Below are positions 1 to 7,544 of a stretch of 64,000 nucleotides of DNA, one piece after another; within the stretch, counting starts at the first letter, position 1; every line of letters starts with the position of its first letter. Made by a program: the position numbers and the translations under genes. Origin of the DNA: Eubacterium sulci ATCC 35585 (GTDB lineage Bacteria; Bacillota; Clostridia; Peptostreptococcales; Anaerovoracaceae). The notes under the pieces were generated by a model. It was not told the origin of the DNA. It searched no databases and was given only the letters and a program-made list of their open reading frames with translations. Where the stretch lies: positions 558,001-622,000 of the forward strand of contig CP012068.1 in the NCBI GenBank assembly GCA_001189495.1, in the 5' to 3' direction.

Positions 1-61
1 CACCTTTTGATGGGTGATTTACATGCGAACTTATTCAGATTTTTACGAAAGAGGTACGATA

Positions 62-205
62 ATGAAGAGAATCAAGACTATAGAGACAAGAGATCTTAAG
101 GACAGCCTAAAGGATGGCGGCTGTGGTGAGTGCCAGACATCATGCCAGTCAGCTTGCAAGACTTCATGTGGTGTAGCTAACCAGGAGTGCGAGAAGAAGA
201 ACTAG
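62..205 (+). CDS. scfA: SCIFF ribosomal peptide precursor (six cysteines in forty-five)
   Basis: This 47-residue precursor peptide has six cysteines at residues 21, 24, 28, 32, 36 and 43, in the near-invariant core GECQTSCQSACKTSCGVAN. The SCIFF family is nearly universal in Clostridia and is the substrate of a radical SAM enzyme that installs Cys thioether cross-links. The maturase gene begins two bases after the stop. The ATG at 62 is chosen because an AAAGAGG ribosome site lies just upstream and the peptide then has the family length; an in-frame ATG at 14 would add 16 uncharacteristic residues. The leader region (about residues 1-20) is charged, with no signal peptide. The biological role of mature SCIFF peptides is not established. 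Confidence 0.95.
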   Translation: MKRIKTIETRDLKDSLKDGGCGECQTSCQSACKTSCGVANQECEKKN

Positions 206-206
206 T

Positions 207-1580
207 ATGGTACATCAGTATAAGCTAAATGGTTACAATATTGTAATCGACGTTTATAGCGGAGCAGTACATGTGGTGGATGATGTTGCTTATGACATCA
301 TCCGTCTTTTTTGTGAGAAGACTAAGGACGAGATTGTCGCTTACATCATGAAGACCTACGGGCATCTTGAGGATGTGACAGAGGCTGAGGTAATCGAGAC
401 CTATGAAGATGTTGTTTCACTAAAGAAAGCGGGTAAGCTGTTTACCGAGGACATCTACGAGCCTAAGGCAAGCGTTCTAAAAAACAGACATACAGACATC
501 AAGGCACTATGTCTTCATGTTGCGCATACATGTGATTTGACATGTTCATACTGCTTTGCAGGACAGGGAAGATTTAAGGGAAAGAGCGCTCTCATGAGCA
601 AGGAAATTGCTCGCAGGGCCATTGACTTTTTGATAGAGAACTCAGGTTCAAGACGTAATCTTGAGGTCGATTTCTTTGGCGGGGAGCCGCTTCTTAACTT
701 TGATGTGGTTAAGGACACGGTTGCTTACGCAAGGTCGATTGAGAAGGAACACGGAAAGAACTTTAGGTTTACGCTTACGACTAATGGCATGGGCATAAAC
801 GATGAAGTCATCGATTTTGCCAATAAGGAATGTCATAATGTTGTTTTGAGCCTAGATGGACGTAAGGAAATCCATGACCGTGAGAGAACGACCGCAGACG
901 GCAAGGGTAGCTATGATGTCATAGTGCCTAAGTTTCAGAAGCTCGTTGAGTCACGAGGTGGTAAGGGTTACTATATCAGAGGCACATATACCAAGTACAA
1001 TACGGACTTTACCGAGGATATCAAGCAGATGCTAGATCTAGGCTTTGATGAGCTGTCGCTTGAGCCTGTTGTCTGTGAGCCGGATAGCGAGTTTGCGCTT
1101 AGCAATGAAGACCTTCCTGTGATTTTTGAACAGTATGAGAAGCTTGCTAAGGAAATGATTGAGAGGCACAAGCAGGGCAAGGATTTCACCTTCTATCACT
1201 ATATGATAGATTTAAACCATGGACCTTGCATATATAAGAGGATTTCGGGCTGCGGATCGGGTACAGAGTACTTTGCGGTGACGCCTCAGGGAGACCTCTA
1301 CCCGTGTCATCAGTTTGTTGGTGAGCCTGAATATTTGATGGGTAATATCTTTGATGGAATCAAAAGAGAAGATATCAAGGATGAGTTCAAAATGTGTAAT
1401 GTCTACGCTAGAGAGGACTGCCGTGATTGCTGGGCTAAGCTATATTGTAGCGGTGGCTGTGCAGCTAATGGCTTTAAGTCTTCCGGCGATATCAGAGGCG
1501 TTTACGAGTTCGGTTGTGAGCTCTTCAAGAAGCGTATGGAATGCGCGATAATGAAGGAGATTGCTATCAGCGAGCTATAG
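207..1580 (+). CDS. scfB: SCIFF radical SAM maturase (thioether cross-link forming)
   Basis: This 457-residue radical SAM/SPASM peptide maturase carries the SAM-binding cluster motif CxxxCxxC at C109, C113 and C116 (CDLTCSYC). The C-terminal SPASM region binds auxiliary iron-sulfur clusters through many cysteines, including CRDCWAKLYCSGGC (C-x2-C-x5-C-x3-C). The first ~90 residues look like a peptide-recognition (RRE-like) domain. The family links SCIFF cysteines to acceptor residues by thioether bonds in the cytoplasm. It starts two bases after scfA and is surely cotranscribed with it. No transporter or protease gene follows in this window. Length and gene order match the family; the exact cross-link pattern cannot be read from sequence. 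Confidence 0.95.
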   Translation: MVHQYKLNGYNIVIDVYSGAVHVVDDVAYDIIRLFCEKTKDEIVAYIMKTYGHLEDVTEAEVIETYEDVVSLKKAGKLFTEDIYEPKASVLKNRHTDIKALCLHVAHTCDLTCSYCFAGQGRFKGKSALMSKEIARRAIDFLIENSGSRRNLEVDFFGGEPLLNFDVVKDTVAYARSIEKEHGKNFRFTLTTNGMGINDEVIDFANKECHNVVLSLDGRKEIHDRERTTADGKGSYDVIVPKFQKLVESRGGKGYYIRGTYTKYNTDFTEDIKQMLDLGFDELSLEPVVCEPDSEFALSNEDLPVIFEQYEKLAKEMIERHKQGKDFTFYHYMIDLNHGPCIYKRISGCGSGTEYFAVTPQGDLYPCHQFVGEPEYLMGNIFDGIKREDIKDEFKMCNVYAREDCRDCWAKLYCSGGCAANGFKSSGDIRGVYEFGCELFKKRMECAIMKEIAISEL

Positions 1581-1626
1581 CTTGCCAAGAGCAAATTTGA
1601 TCAAACCTTTACAAAGAGGGAGAGAG

Positions 1627-2328
1627 ATGAGAATAAATAAGTATATAGCATCGGCAGGAATCTGCAGTAGGCGTAAGGCTGATGAGCTTATTACTAACGG
1701 AAATGTCAAGGTTAACGGAGCTGTTTTGACAAGCCCAGGCTACGAGGTCTGCGAGGGTGATAAGGTCACAGTAAATGGTAAACCCATCGATGCTGAACAC
1801 AAAAAAGTATATATTCTTCTGAACAAGCCTATCGGATACGTTACGACTGTGAGCGATGAGCTCGGAAGAGCTACGGTCATGGAGCTGGTGACGGATTTTG
1901 AGGAGAGGCTCTTTCCTGTGGGAAGGCTTGACTACAACACTTCAGGCATGATAATTCTCACAAACGACGGAGAGTTTGCCTATAAGCTTGCGCATCCAAA
2001 ACACGAACTGCCTAAGACCTATAGAGCACATGTTGCAGGATATCTATCAAAGCAGAAGTGCCACCGCCTGATAAACGGAGTGGATATCGGAGGATATAAG
2101 GTCAAAGCCGATTCAGTTGAGATAGTAAAGGATTTGCCTAAGTCGACAATTGTGGATATTACTATTCACGAGGGCAAGAATAGACAGGTCAGAAAGATGT
2201 TTGCATCTGTCGGAAACCAGGTTCAGGAGCTTCAGCGCATAGCTATAGGAGACATAAAAATCGGAAGGCTTTCACTAGGCCACTACCGTAAGCTTACAAG
2301 AGAAGAGATAAACAAATTACAAGGATAA
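1627..2328 (+). CDS. rluB: Ribosomal large subunit pseudouridine synthase RluB/RsuA family
   Basis: This 233-residue pseudouridine synthase has an N-terminal S4 RNA-binding domain (about residues 1-60) and then a catalytic domain with GRLDYNTSG, in which D102 is the catalytic aspartate. The family isomerises a specific uridine in 23S rRNA (RluB) or 16S rRNA (RsuA). RluB is preferred for a stand-alone clostridial copy but this is not proven. The ATG at 1627 follows a purine-rich AGAGGGAGAG ribosome site; an in-frame extension to 1561 would overlap scfB. The gene lies 46 bases after scfB and is followed by a strong terminator, so it is probably the last gene of the scfAB transcript. Confidence 0.9.
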   Translation: MRINKYIASAGICSRRKADELITNGNVKVNGAVLTSPGYEVCEGDKVTVNGKPIDAEHKKVYILLNKPIGYVTTVSDELGRATVMELVTDFEERLFPVGRLDYNTSGMIILTNDGEFAYKLAHPKHELPKTYRAHVAGYLSKQKCHRLINGVDIGGYKVKADSVEIVKDLPKSTIVDITIHEGKNRQVRKMFASVGNQVQELQRIAIGDIKIGRLSLGHYRKLTREEINKLQG

Positions 2329-2333
2329 TCAAA

Positions 2334-2378
2334 AACACCGAGCAAAGTTTAGTAACTTTGACTCGGTGTTTTAGTTTT
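2334..2378 (+). terminator. Rho-independent terminator after rluB
   Basis: AACACCGAG (2334-2342) pairs with CTCGGTGTT (2362-2370). A further internal AAAGT/ACTTT pairing extends the stem, and the right arm runs into a T-rich tail. It closes the scfA-scfB-rluB unit. Confidence 0.85.
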
Positions 2379-2490
2379 AGGGGGGAAATTAATATATGAA
2401 AAGCGATAATATATGATATAATTTTGGCAAGAATTGAAATAATGATGTTTATAAATTAATTTGGCTTAGAATAAAATTTGGGGGAAAGAA

Positions 2491-3333
2491 GTGAAAAGAA
2501 GACATTTACTAATTACAGGGAGCTTAATAATAGGCATAATGATTGTTGTGTTGTGTAGCTGTGATTTAATTAATAAAGATGAGGAAAAGTTTAATATAGA
2601 TGAAAATAACTGTCTCACGAAAATAAATTTGGATAAAACTGGTCCAAATGTTATTATTCCAGAAAAAGTTGTAGATAAAGTTATAAATAATATCTATATT
2701 AGTGATGCATATTTTTCAAAAATTGAATCCCTAGATGTCAGCAAGGTATCTGAGTTAGAAAAATTCAAACTAGATATACCTTATGAAGTGAAAGAATCAA
2801 AGCTTAAAACTCTTGATTTTAGTAGAAATGAAAAACTTAAAGATATATTTATTGATAACGCAACAGCCTTAGAGAAAATCGTTTTTAACAAAAACTGTGA
2901 ATCGATTACTTTAAGGGATACATCTGTAGATAATATGAATTTAAAATCCCTAAAAAACCTTTCTCTTTTTAGCTATTTCAATGGCCCTCTTCATAGTATC
3001 GAGTTTTCTAGTAATAAAAAACTTGACTACTTATCGTTTTACTACAGCGATGTAAAGAAACTGGACTTAAGTAAGTTGAAGAAACTCACTTTTTTTAAGT
3101 ATGTTTCTGGACCGCTTGAAGAGCTTGACATATCGAATAATCCTGATTTAGAAAGTTTAGAAGTATATGGTACAAATGTGAAGGTCCTGGATATATCTAA
3201 GAATCATAAGCTAAGGTTTATTCAGGTCGATGAAGGAACTCAGATAATAGGTGAAATTAATCCGGGGGCAGAGATAAGATATTGGACAAAAGAAGATGTT
3301 AAGGAGTTAAGGTCAAAATTGCTGGACGATTAG
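2491..3333 (+). CDS. Leucine-rich-repeat lipoprotein, function unknown
   Basis: This 280-residue predicted lipoprotein has a short basic N-terminus, a hydrophobic stretch and the lipobox LCSC, giving lipid attachment at C24. The rest is built of irregular leucine-rich repeats, for example LKTLDFSRNEKLKDI, LDLSKLKKLTFF and LDISNNPDLESLEV, resembling the surface LRR proteins of gut and oral anaerobes. The GTG start at 2491 is supported by GGGGGAAAG directly upstream. It stands alone between two terminators. Its coding sequence is visibly more AT-rich than its neighbours, which suggests acquisition by transfer. A role in adhesion or ligand binding is only a family-level guess. Confidence 0.75.
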   Translation: MKRRHLLITGSLIIGIMIVVLCSCDLINKDEEKFNIDENNCLTKINLDKTGPNVIIPEKVVDKVINNIYISDAYFSKIESLDVSKVSELEKFKLDIPYEVKESKLKTLDFSRNEKLKDIFIDNATALEKIVFNKNCESITLRDTSVDNMNLKSLKNLSLFSYFNGPLHSIEFSSNKKLDYLSFYYSDVKKLDLSKLKKLTFFKYVSGPLEELDISNNPDLESLEVYGTNVKVLDISKNHKLRFIQVDEGTQIIGEINPGAEIRYWTKEDVKELRSKLLDD

Positions 3334-3392
3334 TTTTAATGCATTTCATCAAAGTGAGATACTGGGACTTAATTTTATAATTTGCAGACAAA

Positions 3393-3422
3393 AAGGCACC
3401 GAAGTTCGGTGCCTTAGCTTTT
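3393..3422. terminator. Bidirectional terminator between convergent genes
   Basis: An 11-bp perfect stem, AAGGCACCGAA (3393-3403) with TTCGGTGCCTT (3405-3415), separates the LRR lipoprotein gene from kal. The minus strand has a run of five T after the stem, so it serves kal best. Confidence 0.85.
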
Positions 3423-3440
3423 ATTGAAATCTGTATTTAA

Positions 3441-3833
3441 CTACTTTCTCTTGCTTTCCTTTGGTGTTACGCAAGTTCCTGTAGCTCTAGCTACAACGAT
3501 TGGCTCCTCAAGGAAGTCTGCTGCTGAAGCACTTACGTCTGTTCTAGCTACGATTACCTTACGAGCTTCAAATGACATCTTTCTTGATGTGTTTCCGATC
3601 TTTGTGATTTCGCCAACTGCTTCAATATAGTCACCTGCATATGTTGGAGCAAGGAATTCAACGTTATCATAAGCACAGAAAAGACCTTCGTCTCCGTCAC
3701 ACTTGATAAGAAGCTCTGTAGCAACATCTCCAAATAGGTGTACCATGTGAGCTCCGTCTACAAGGTTTCCGCCGTAGTGAGCGTCCTTAGCTGACATTCT
3801 AACTCTAATCATTGAAGTGATTTTCTCGTCCAT
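3441..3833 (-). CDS. kal: 3-aminobutyryl-CoA ammonia-lyase
   Basis: This 130-residue single-domain hotdog-fold protein matches the Kal family of lysine fermenters. Characteristic segments are [30 protein letters not shown] and [14 protein letters not shown]. Kal removes ammonia from L-3-aminobutyryl-CoA to form crotonyl-CoA, the step after the Kce cleavage. The ATG at 3833 has AAAGGAG upstream and gives the family length; the ten-residue upstream extension has no ribosome site. It is transcribed away from the lysine regulator and shares a 172-bp intergenic region with it. A clean sigma-70 promoter lies at 3884-3912. Confidence 0.9.
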   Translation of the reverse strand: MDEKITSMIRVRMSAKDAHYGGNLVDGAHMVHLFGDVATELLIKCDGDEGLFCAYDNVEFLAPTYAGDYIEAVGEITKIGNTSRKMSFEARKVIVARTDVSASAADFLEEPIVVARATGTCVTPKESKRK

Positions 3834-3883
3834 TACTGTTCTCCTTTTGCATATATACATCATTGATAATACTTTATAAATAA

Positions 3884-3912
3884 ATTATAGCTTTAGGCTG
3901 CGAGGCTGTCCA
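3884..3912 (-). promoter_or_regulatory. Sigma-70 type promoter for kal
   Basis: On the minus strand TGGACA (3912-3907) and TATAAT (3889-3884) are separated by exactly 17 bp. The transcript would run into the AAAGGAG ribosome site and ATG of kal. Confidence 0.75.
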
Positions 3913-3923
3913 CATAAAAACGG

Positions 3924-3984
3924 TTGCAAAAAGGCACTTAATGCGTTAATATTGGAAATAAGCAAAATGAACCGAAAAAGGTTC
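3924..3984 (+). promoter_or_regulatory. Promoter of the lysine regulator with GAACC/GGTTC inverted repeat
   Basis: TTGCAA (3924-3929), a 17-bp spacer and TAATAT (3947-3952) form a plausible sigma-70 promoter for the downstream regulator. The inverted repeat GAACC (3969-3973), six bases, GGTTC (3980-3984) lies just past the predicted start site. The same half-site occurs upstream of kdd. No sigma-54 -24/-12 element with correct GG-N10-GC spacing was found. Confidence 0.5.
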
Positions 3985-4005
3985 GACAAATGGAGTGAAC
4001 ATTAA

Positions 4006-6072
4006 ATGAATAATAATTATGGCATCAATAGGGTTCTAGAGCCAAAGCATGTGCTTCCGACTTCGGCTTGGCAACTTGACAATAACCACAATATATTTCC
4101 TGATGAGATTCGTATAGATATAAGGAGAATTCATATAGAGGGAACCAGCTTCAAGGAAATCTGCCTTGAGGCAAATGACAACGATCAGAAGATTAAGCAG
4201 AAGATAATGGACATAGTCATCAGAAGGGGTAAGCTCCACAATCCTGTAACGGATACTGGTGGAATGCTCTATGGTGTGGTCAGTGAGATAGGCTCTGAAC
4301 ACGAGAATCTCAAAGGATTTAAGGTTGGTGACGAGGTTATATGTAATGCTTCGCTGACATCACTTCCATTATATATAGATAAGATTACTTCCATAGATAA
4401 GTCGTTCGGACAGATAGAGGCAGAGGGCTACTGCATTTTGCCAAATGATGTGCCGATAATAAGAAGGCCTCAGGGGCTGCCGCTAAAGCTTTTGATGTTC
4501 ACCTTCAATGAATCTGGAACCATCTACAGAATCAGCAGTACAGCTGTCGGCAAGAGAAAGTTCCTCGTTGTTGGTAATAACCTTCTATCAAATCTTCTTT
4601 TTGGCTTTGCGATACGCAAGGTAGCAAGAGAAGATGCAGAGGTTATTTGCTTGCTCGACCATAAAACTGATATGGTGCTTAAGGGAGAAGGTATCAACCA
4701 GCTGATAAAGAAGGTTTTTACCGAGGTCCACTATGTGGATATCCTAAAACCGCTGGAGTGCATAGCTGATATTGACGGCGATTCTGCTTTTGATCTTTCG
4801 GTCAACTGCGCAGATATTCAGGGCGCAGAGACCATCAACATTCTTGCAACAAAGAGTGGTGGAACAGTCATCTTTGCTAACCTGATAAATAACTATAACA
4901 TCGCACTTTACATAACAGAAGCAATATCTAGACAGCTAGACATCAGGTGTGCTGACGGTTATCTCGAGGCCTACGATAAGTTCGACATTGAGATTGTAAA
5001 AGACTTAGCTCCATATATAGAAAACGCAGAGGAGACGACCATAAGACTAAAGGATGATTCTTCCTATGGAGGAACCAAGAGCAGATTCGTGAATGCTAGT
5101 GGTGTGAACCAGACCATAATGGAGGACTTCGTATTTACGAGTCATGCGATGTCGGTTGTCATCGATGAGGTTTTGACTGTTGCAAAGTACGACTGTAATG
5201 TTTTGATTACCGGAGAAACTGGTGTCGGCAAGGAAAAGGTTGCTAATCTCATTCACAAGAACAGCAATAGAAAGATGCAGCCATTCATCAAGGTGAACTG
5301 CGCTTCAATTGCACCATCCATGCTTGAGGCTGAGTTTTTCGGAGTTGAAAAGGACGAATCAAAAGGTCTTGAGACGAGCAAAAAGGGATTCTTTGAGTTT
5401 GCAGACAACGGCTCGCTTTTCCTCGATGAAATCGCCGATTTGCCACCTGATATGCAGGCTAAACTTTTGAGGGTGATACAGGATGGAGAGTTCTTCAGAG
5501 TCGGAGGTCAGGTACCGATTAAGTTCAATGTTAGAATCATTTCTGCAAGCAATAGGGAGCTAGAGGATTTGATAGATGCAGGTGGATTTAGAAGAGACCT
5601 GTACTACAGGCTAAATGTTGTTAGAATTAGGGTTCCGGCTTTGAGGGATAGACCTTCAGATATTCCTGTTTTGGTCGAGCACTTCCTCGATGCCTACGGA
5701 AAGGTTTTCTCAATTAAAAGGACGATAAACACAGATGCTCTAGACTACCTAGGACAGTGTGAGTGGCCAGGCAATACAAGAGAGCTTGAAAACATAGTTC
5801 AGAGGCTGATGATTGCAGCAAGGAGTGAGGAAATAACATTGCTTGATGTCATGAGAGAACTTCACGCTGATGTCTTTGATATGAATGTGATGAACTCGGG
5901 TGATGAGGCAATTGCCATGGAAGAGGTCAACATGCAGGTCATGGTTGAGAACTTTGAGAAGAATATAATCAAGCATGCCATAGAAAAATATGGTTCAACA
6001 CGTAAGGCAGCAAAGGCTATAGGCATAAGTCAGACTCAGCTCGTTCGCAAGAAAAACAAATACAACATATAA
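4006..6072 (+). CDS. AAA+ transcription regulator with a Kdd-like sensor domain (TyrR-type HTH)
   Basis: This 688-residue protein has three parts. Residues 1 to about 345 align collinearly with Kdd, encoded next door: shared features are the RVLEPKHVLP start, GKLHNPVTDTGGML and the NCADIQGAETINIL region. However the Rossmann glycine motif is eroded to VVGNNLLSN (residues 188-196). Residues ~375-610 are an NtrC-type AAA+ ATPase with Walker A GETGVGKE (403-410) and Walker B SLFLDE (470-475). The C-terminus is a TyrR/Fis-type helix-turn-helix (KAAKAIGISQTQLVRKKNKY). The loop that should read GAFTGA reads DESKGL (450-455), so sigma-54 remodelling is doubtful; TyrR likewise lacks the motif and works with sigma-70. 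The most likely role is a lysine-pathway regulator sensing a Kdd substrate or product. Function is inference; architecture is seen. Confidence 0.85.
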   Translation: MNNNYGINRVLEPKHVLPTSAWQLDNNHNIFPDEIRIDIRRIHIEGTSFKEICLEANDNDQKIKQKIMDIVIRRGKLHNPVTDTGGMLYGVVSEIGSEHENLKGFKVGDEVICNASLTSLPLYIDKITSIDKSFGQIEAEGYCILPNDVPIIRRPQGLPLKLLMFTFNESGTIYRISSTAVGKRKFLVVGNNLLSNLLFGFAIRKVAREDAEVICLLDHKTDMVLKGEGINQLIKKVFTEVHYVDILKPLECIADIDGDSAFDLSVNCADIQGAETINILATKSGGTVIFANLINNYNIALYITEAISRQLDIRCADGYLEAYDKFDIEIVKDLAPYIENAEETTIRLKDDSSYGGTKSRFVNASGVNQTIMEDFVFTSHAMSVVIDEVLTVAKYDCNVLITGETGVGKEKVANLIHKNSNRKMQPFIKVNCASIAPSMLEAEFFGVEKDESKGLETSKKGFFEFADNGSLFLDEIADLPPDMQAKLLRVIQDGEFFRVGGQVPIKFNVRIISASNRELEDLIDAGGFRRDLYYRLNVVRIRVPALRDRPSDIPVLVEHFLDAYGKVFSIKRTINTDALDYLGQCEWPGNTRELENIVQRLMIAARSEEITLLDVMRELHADVFDMNVMNSGDEAIAMEEVNMQVMVENFEKNIIKHAIEKYGSTRKAAKAIGISQTQLVRKKNKYNI

Positions 6073-6132
6073 TTACGCATTGAATAATTATACTTACTAA
6101 TCAAGAGAATAACGAGCGTTAATTATAACTGA

Positions 6133-6167
6133 TTGCAAAATGGTTCATATAGTATTTTATGCGAACC
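6133..6167 (+). promoter_or_regulatory. Candidate operator/promoter upstream of kdd
   Basis: TTGCAAAATGG (6133-6143) resembles the promoter motif in front of the regulator. It overlaps an inverted repeat GGTTC (6142-6146), sixteen bases, GAACC (6163-6167), whose arms extend imperfectly to GGTTCnnATA/TATnnGAACC. The right half, GAACCGAAA, also occurs at 3969. A second possible -10 (TATAAT, 6248-6253) lies nearer the gene without a good -35. The site is a plausible target of the adjacent regulator. Confidence 0.45.
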
Positions 6168-6330
6168 GAAATCAAATCGCTTGTTATTTTTTTGTTAAAT
6201 CCATGTATACACGCAGTCAAGCATATAGAAAAAAATAGAGACTGATTTATAATATATGAAGAATGTATATTACATTATATACGCCAAATAAATTAGTTTA
6301 AATTTTTATAATTTTTAGGAGGAAGCTAAT

Positions 6331-7392
6331 ATGAAAAAGGGTAATCCATACGGTACTCACAGAGTAATTTCACCAAAGGGTGTTCTACCACAGCCAGCTG
6401 ACGTTATCGATAACGATATGGAGATCTATGACAACGAAGTTAAGATCAATGTTCAGACACTAAACATCGACTCAGCTTCATTCACATCAGTTTGTGACCA
6501 CGCTTGTGGAAAGAAGCCTGGAGATGATCTAACTGCTGAAGATATCGAGAAGATAAAGGAAACAATGCTTGGTATCGTTGCTAAGGCTGGTAAGCACAAG
6601 AACCCATGGACAGGTTCAGGCGGAATGCTAATCGGAACAGTTGAAGAAATCGGACCAGAGTGGAAGGGTGACCTAAAGGTTGGCGATAAGATTGCTACAC
6701 TAGTTTCACTTTCACTTACACCACTTGTAATCGACGAAATCGTAGCTATGAGACCAGCTATCGACCAGGTTGACATCAAGGGACACGCTATTCTTTTCCA
6801 GAGCGGTATCTATGCTAAGCTACCTGAGGATATGCCAGAAGGACTTGCTCTTTCAGCTCTTGACGTTGCTGGTGCTCCAGCACAGGCTGCTAAGCTAGTT
6901 AAGCCAGGAATGAGAGTTCTTGTTATCGGTGGTGGCGGAAAGTCAGGCCTAATGTGCCTATACGAGGCAAAGAAGAGAGCTGGTGTTACAGGTCAGGTTA
7001 TCTGCGCTGCTGGTTCACAGAGATCAGAGGATAGAGCTCGCGATCTAGACCTTGCTGATGCATACTTCCATCATGATGCTACAGATGCAGTTGGAATGTA
7101 CGAGAAGGTTATGGAGCTTACAGATGGAGAGCTTTGCGATGTTGTTATAAACTGCGTAAACATCGAGAACACAGAGATGGCTTCAATCCTTTGCACAAAG
7201 GACAAGGGTCTAGTTTACTTCTTCTCAATGGCTACAAGCTTCACAAAGGCTGCTCTTGGTGCTGAGGGTGTTGGTAAGGACGTTGATATGATCATCGGTA
7301 ATGGCTACACAGCTGGACACGCTGAGATCACACTTCAGGTTCTAAGAGAGCACGAAGGACTAAGAAAGCTATTCAACGAGATGTACGCTTAA
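6331..7392 (+). CDS. kdd: L-erythro-3,5-diaminohexanoate dehydrogenase
   Basis: This 353-residue enzyme oxidatively deaminates 3,5-diaminohexanoate to 5-amino-3-oxohexanoate with NAD(P)+, the third step of lysine fermentation. It has an alcohol-dehydrogenase-like N-terminal domain and a Rossmann domain with the intact glycine motif VIGGGGKSG (about residues 198-206). The N-terminus NPYGTHRVISPKGVLP and the segment HKNPWTGSGGML are typical of Kdd. TAGGAGG sits just before the ATG. It is the first gene of the kdd-kam series, and its strongly biased codon choice fits high expression. The usual neighbour kce is absent. The upstream regulator carries a degenerate copy of this whole protein. Confidence 0.95.
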   Translation: MKKGNPYGTHRVISPKGVLPQPADVIDNDMEIYDNEVKINVQTLNIDSASFTSVCDHACGKKPGDDLTAEDIEKIKETMLGIVAKAGKHKNPWTGSGGMLIGTVEEIGPEWKGDLKVGDKIATLVSLSLTPLVIDEIVAMRPAIDQVDIKGHAILFQSGIYAKLPEDMPEGLALSALDVAGAPAQAAKLVKPGMRVLVIGGGGKSGLMCLYEAKKRAGVTGQVICAAGSQRSEDRARDLDLADAYFHHDATDAVGMYEKVMELTDGELCDVVINCVNIENTEMASILCTKDKGLVYFFSMATSFTKAALGAEGVGKDVDMIIGNGYTAGHAEITLQVLREHEGLRKLFNEMYA

Positions 7393-7430
7393 TAGCAAAT
7401 AATATAAGTACTTAAGAATAATATCAAACT

Positions 7431-7452
7431 ATCAGAGCGCTAGCGCTTTGAT
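7431..7452. repeat. Near-perfect palindrome between kdd and kamA
   Basis: ATCA-G-AGCGCTAGCGCT-T-TGAT is a 22-bp palindrome with one mismatched pair. It has no T tract, so it is not a classical terminator. A 17-bp part of it recurs inside dnaE. Confidence 0.6.
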
Positions 7453-7470
7453 GGACAAAAAGACTATTGC

Positions 7471-7497
7471 GAGATGGGGTGATGACTACCCCATCTC
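7471..7497 (+). promoter_or_regulatory. Strong hairpin in the kdd-kamA intergenic region
   Basis: GAGATGGGGT (7471-7480) pairs perfectly with ACCCCATCTC (7488-7497) around a seven-base loop. The tail is TAATAAAAAATTT, not a T run. It could be a partial terminator, a processing site or an mRNA stabiliser setting kdd:kamA ratios. Confidence 0.6.
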
Positions 7498-7544
7498 TAA
7501 TAAAAAATTTCACGGGCTAACCTATGAATGAAAAGGAGAAAATC

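Noticed and set aside
1561-1626. N-terminal extension of RluB beginning inside scfB
   Set aside because: The S4 domain starts at the ATG at 1627, which has its own ribosome site. The extension overlaps scfB and has no homologous features.
3930-4005. Sigma-54 promoter in front of the AAA+ regulator (GGCAC...GC)
   Set aside because: The GG and GC dinucleotides are eight rather than ten bases apart, and a normal -35/-10 pair overlaps the same sequence.
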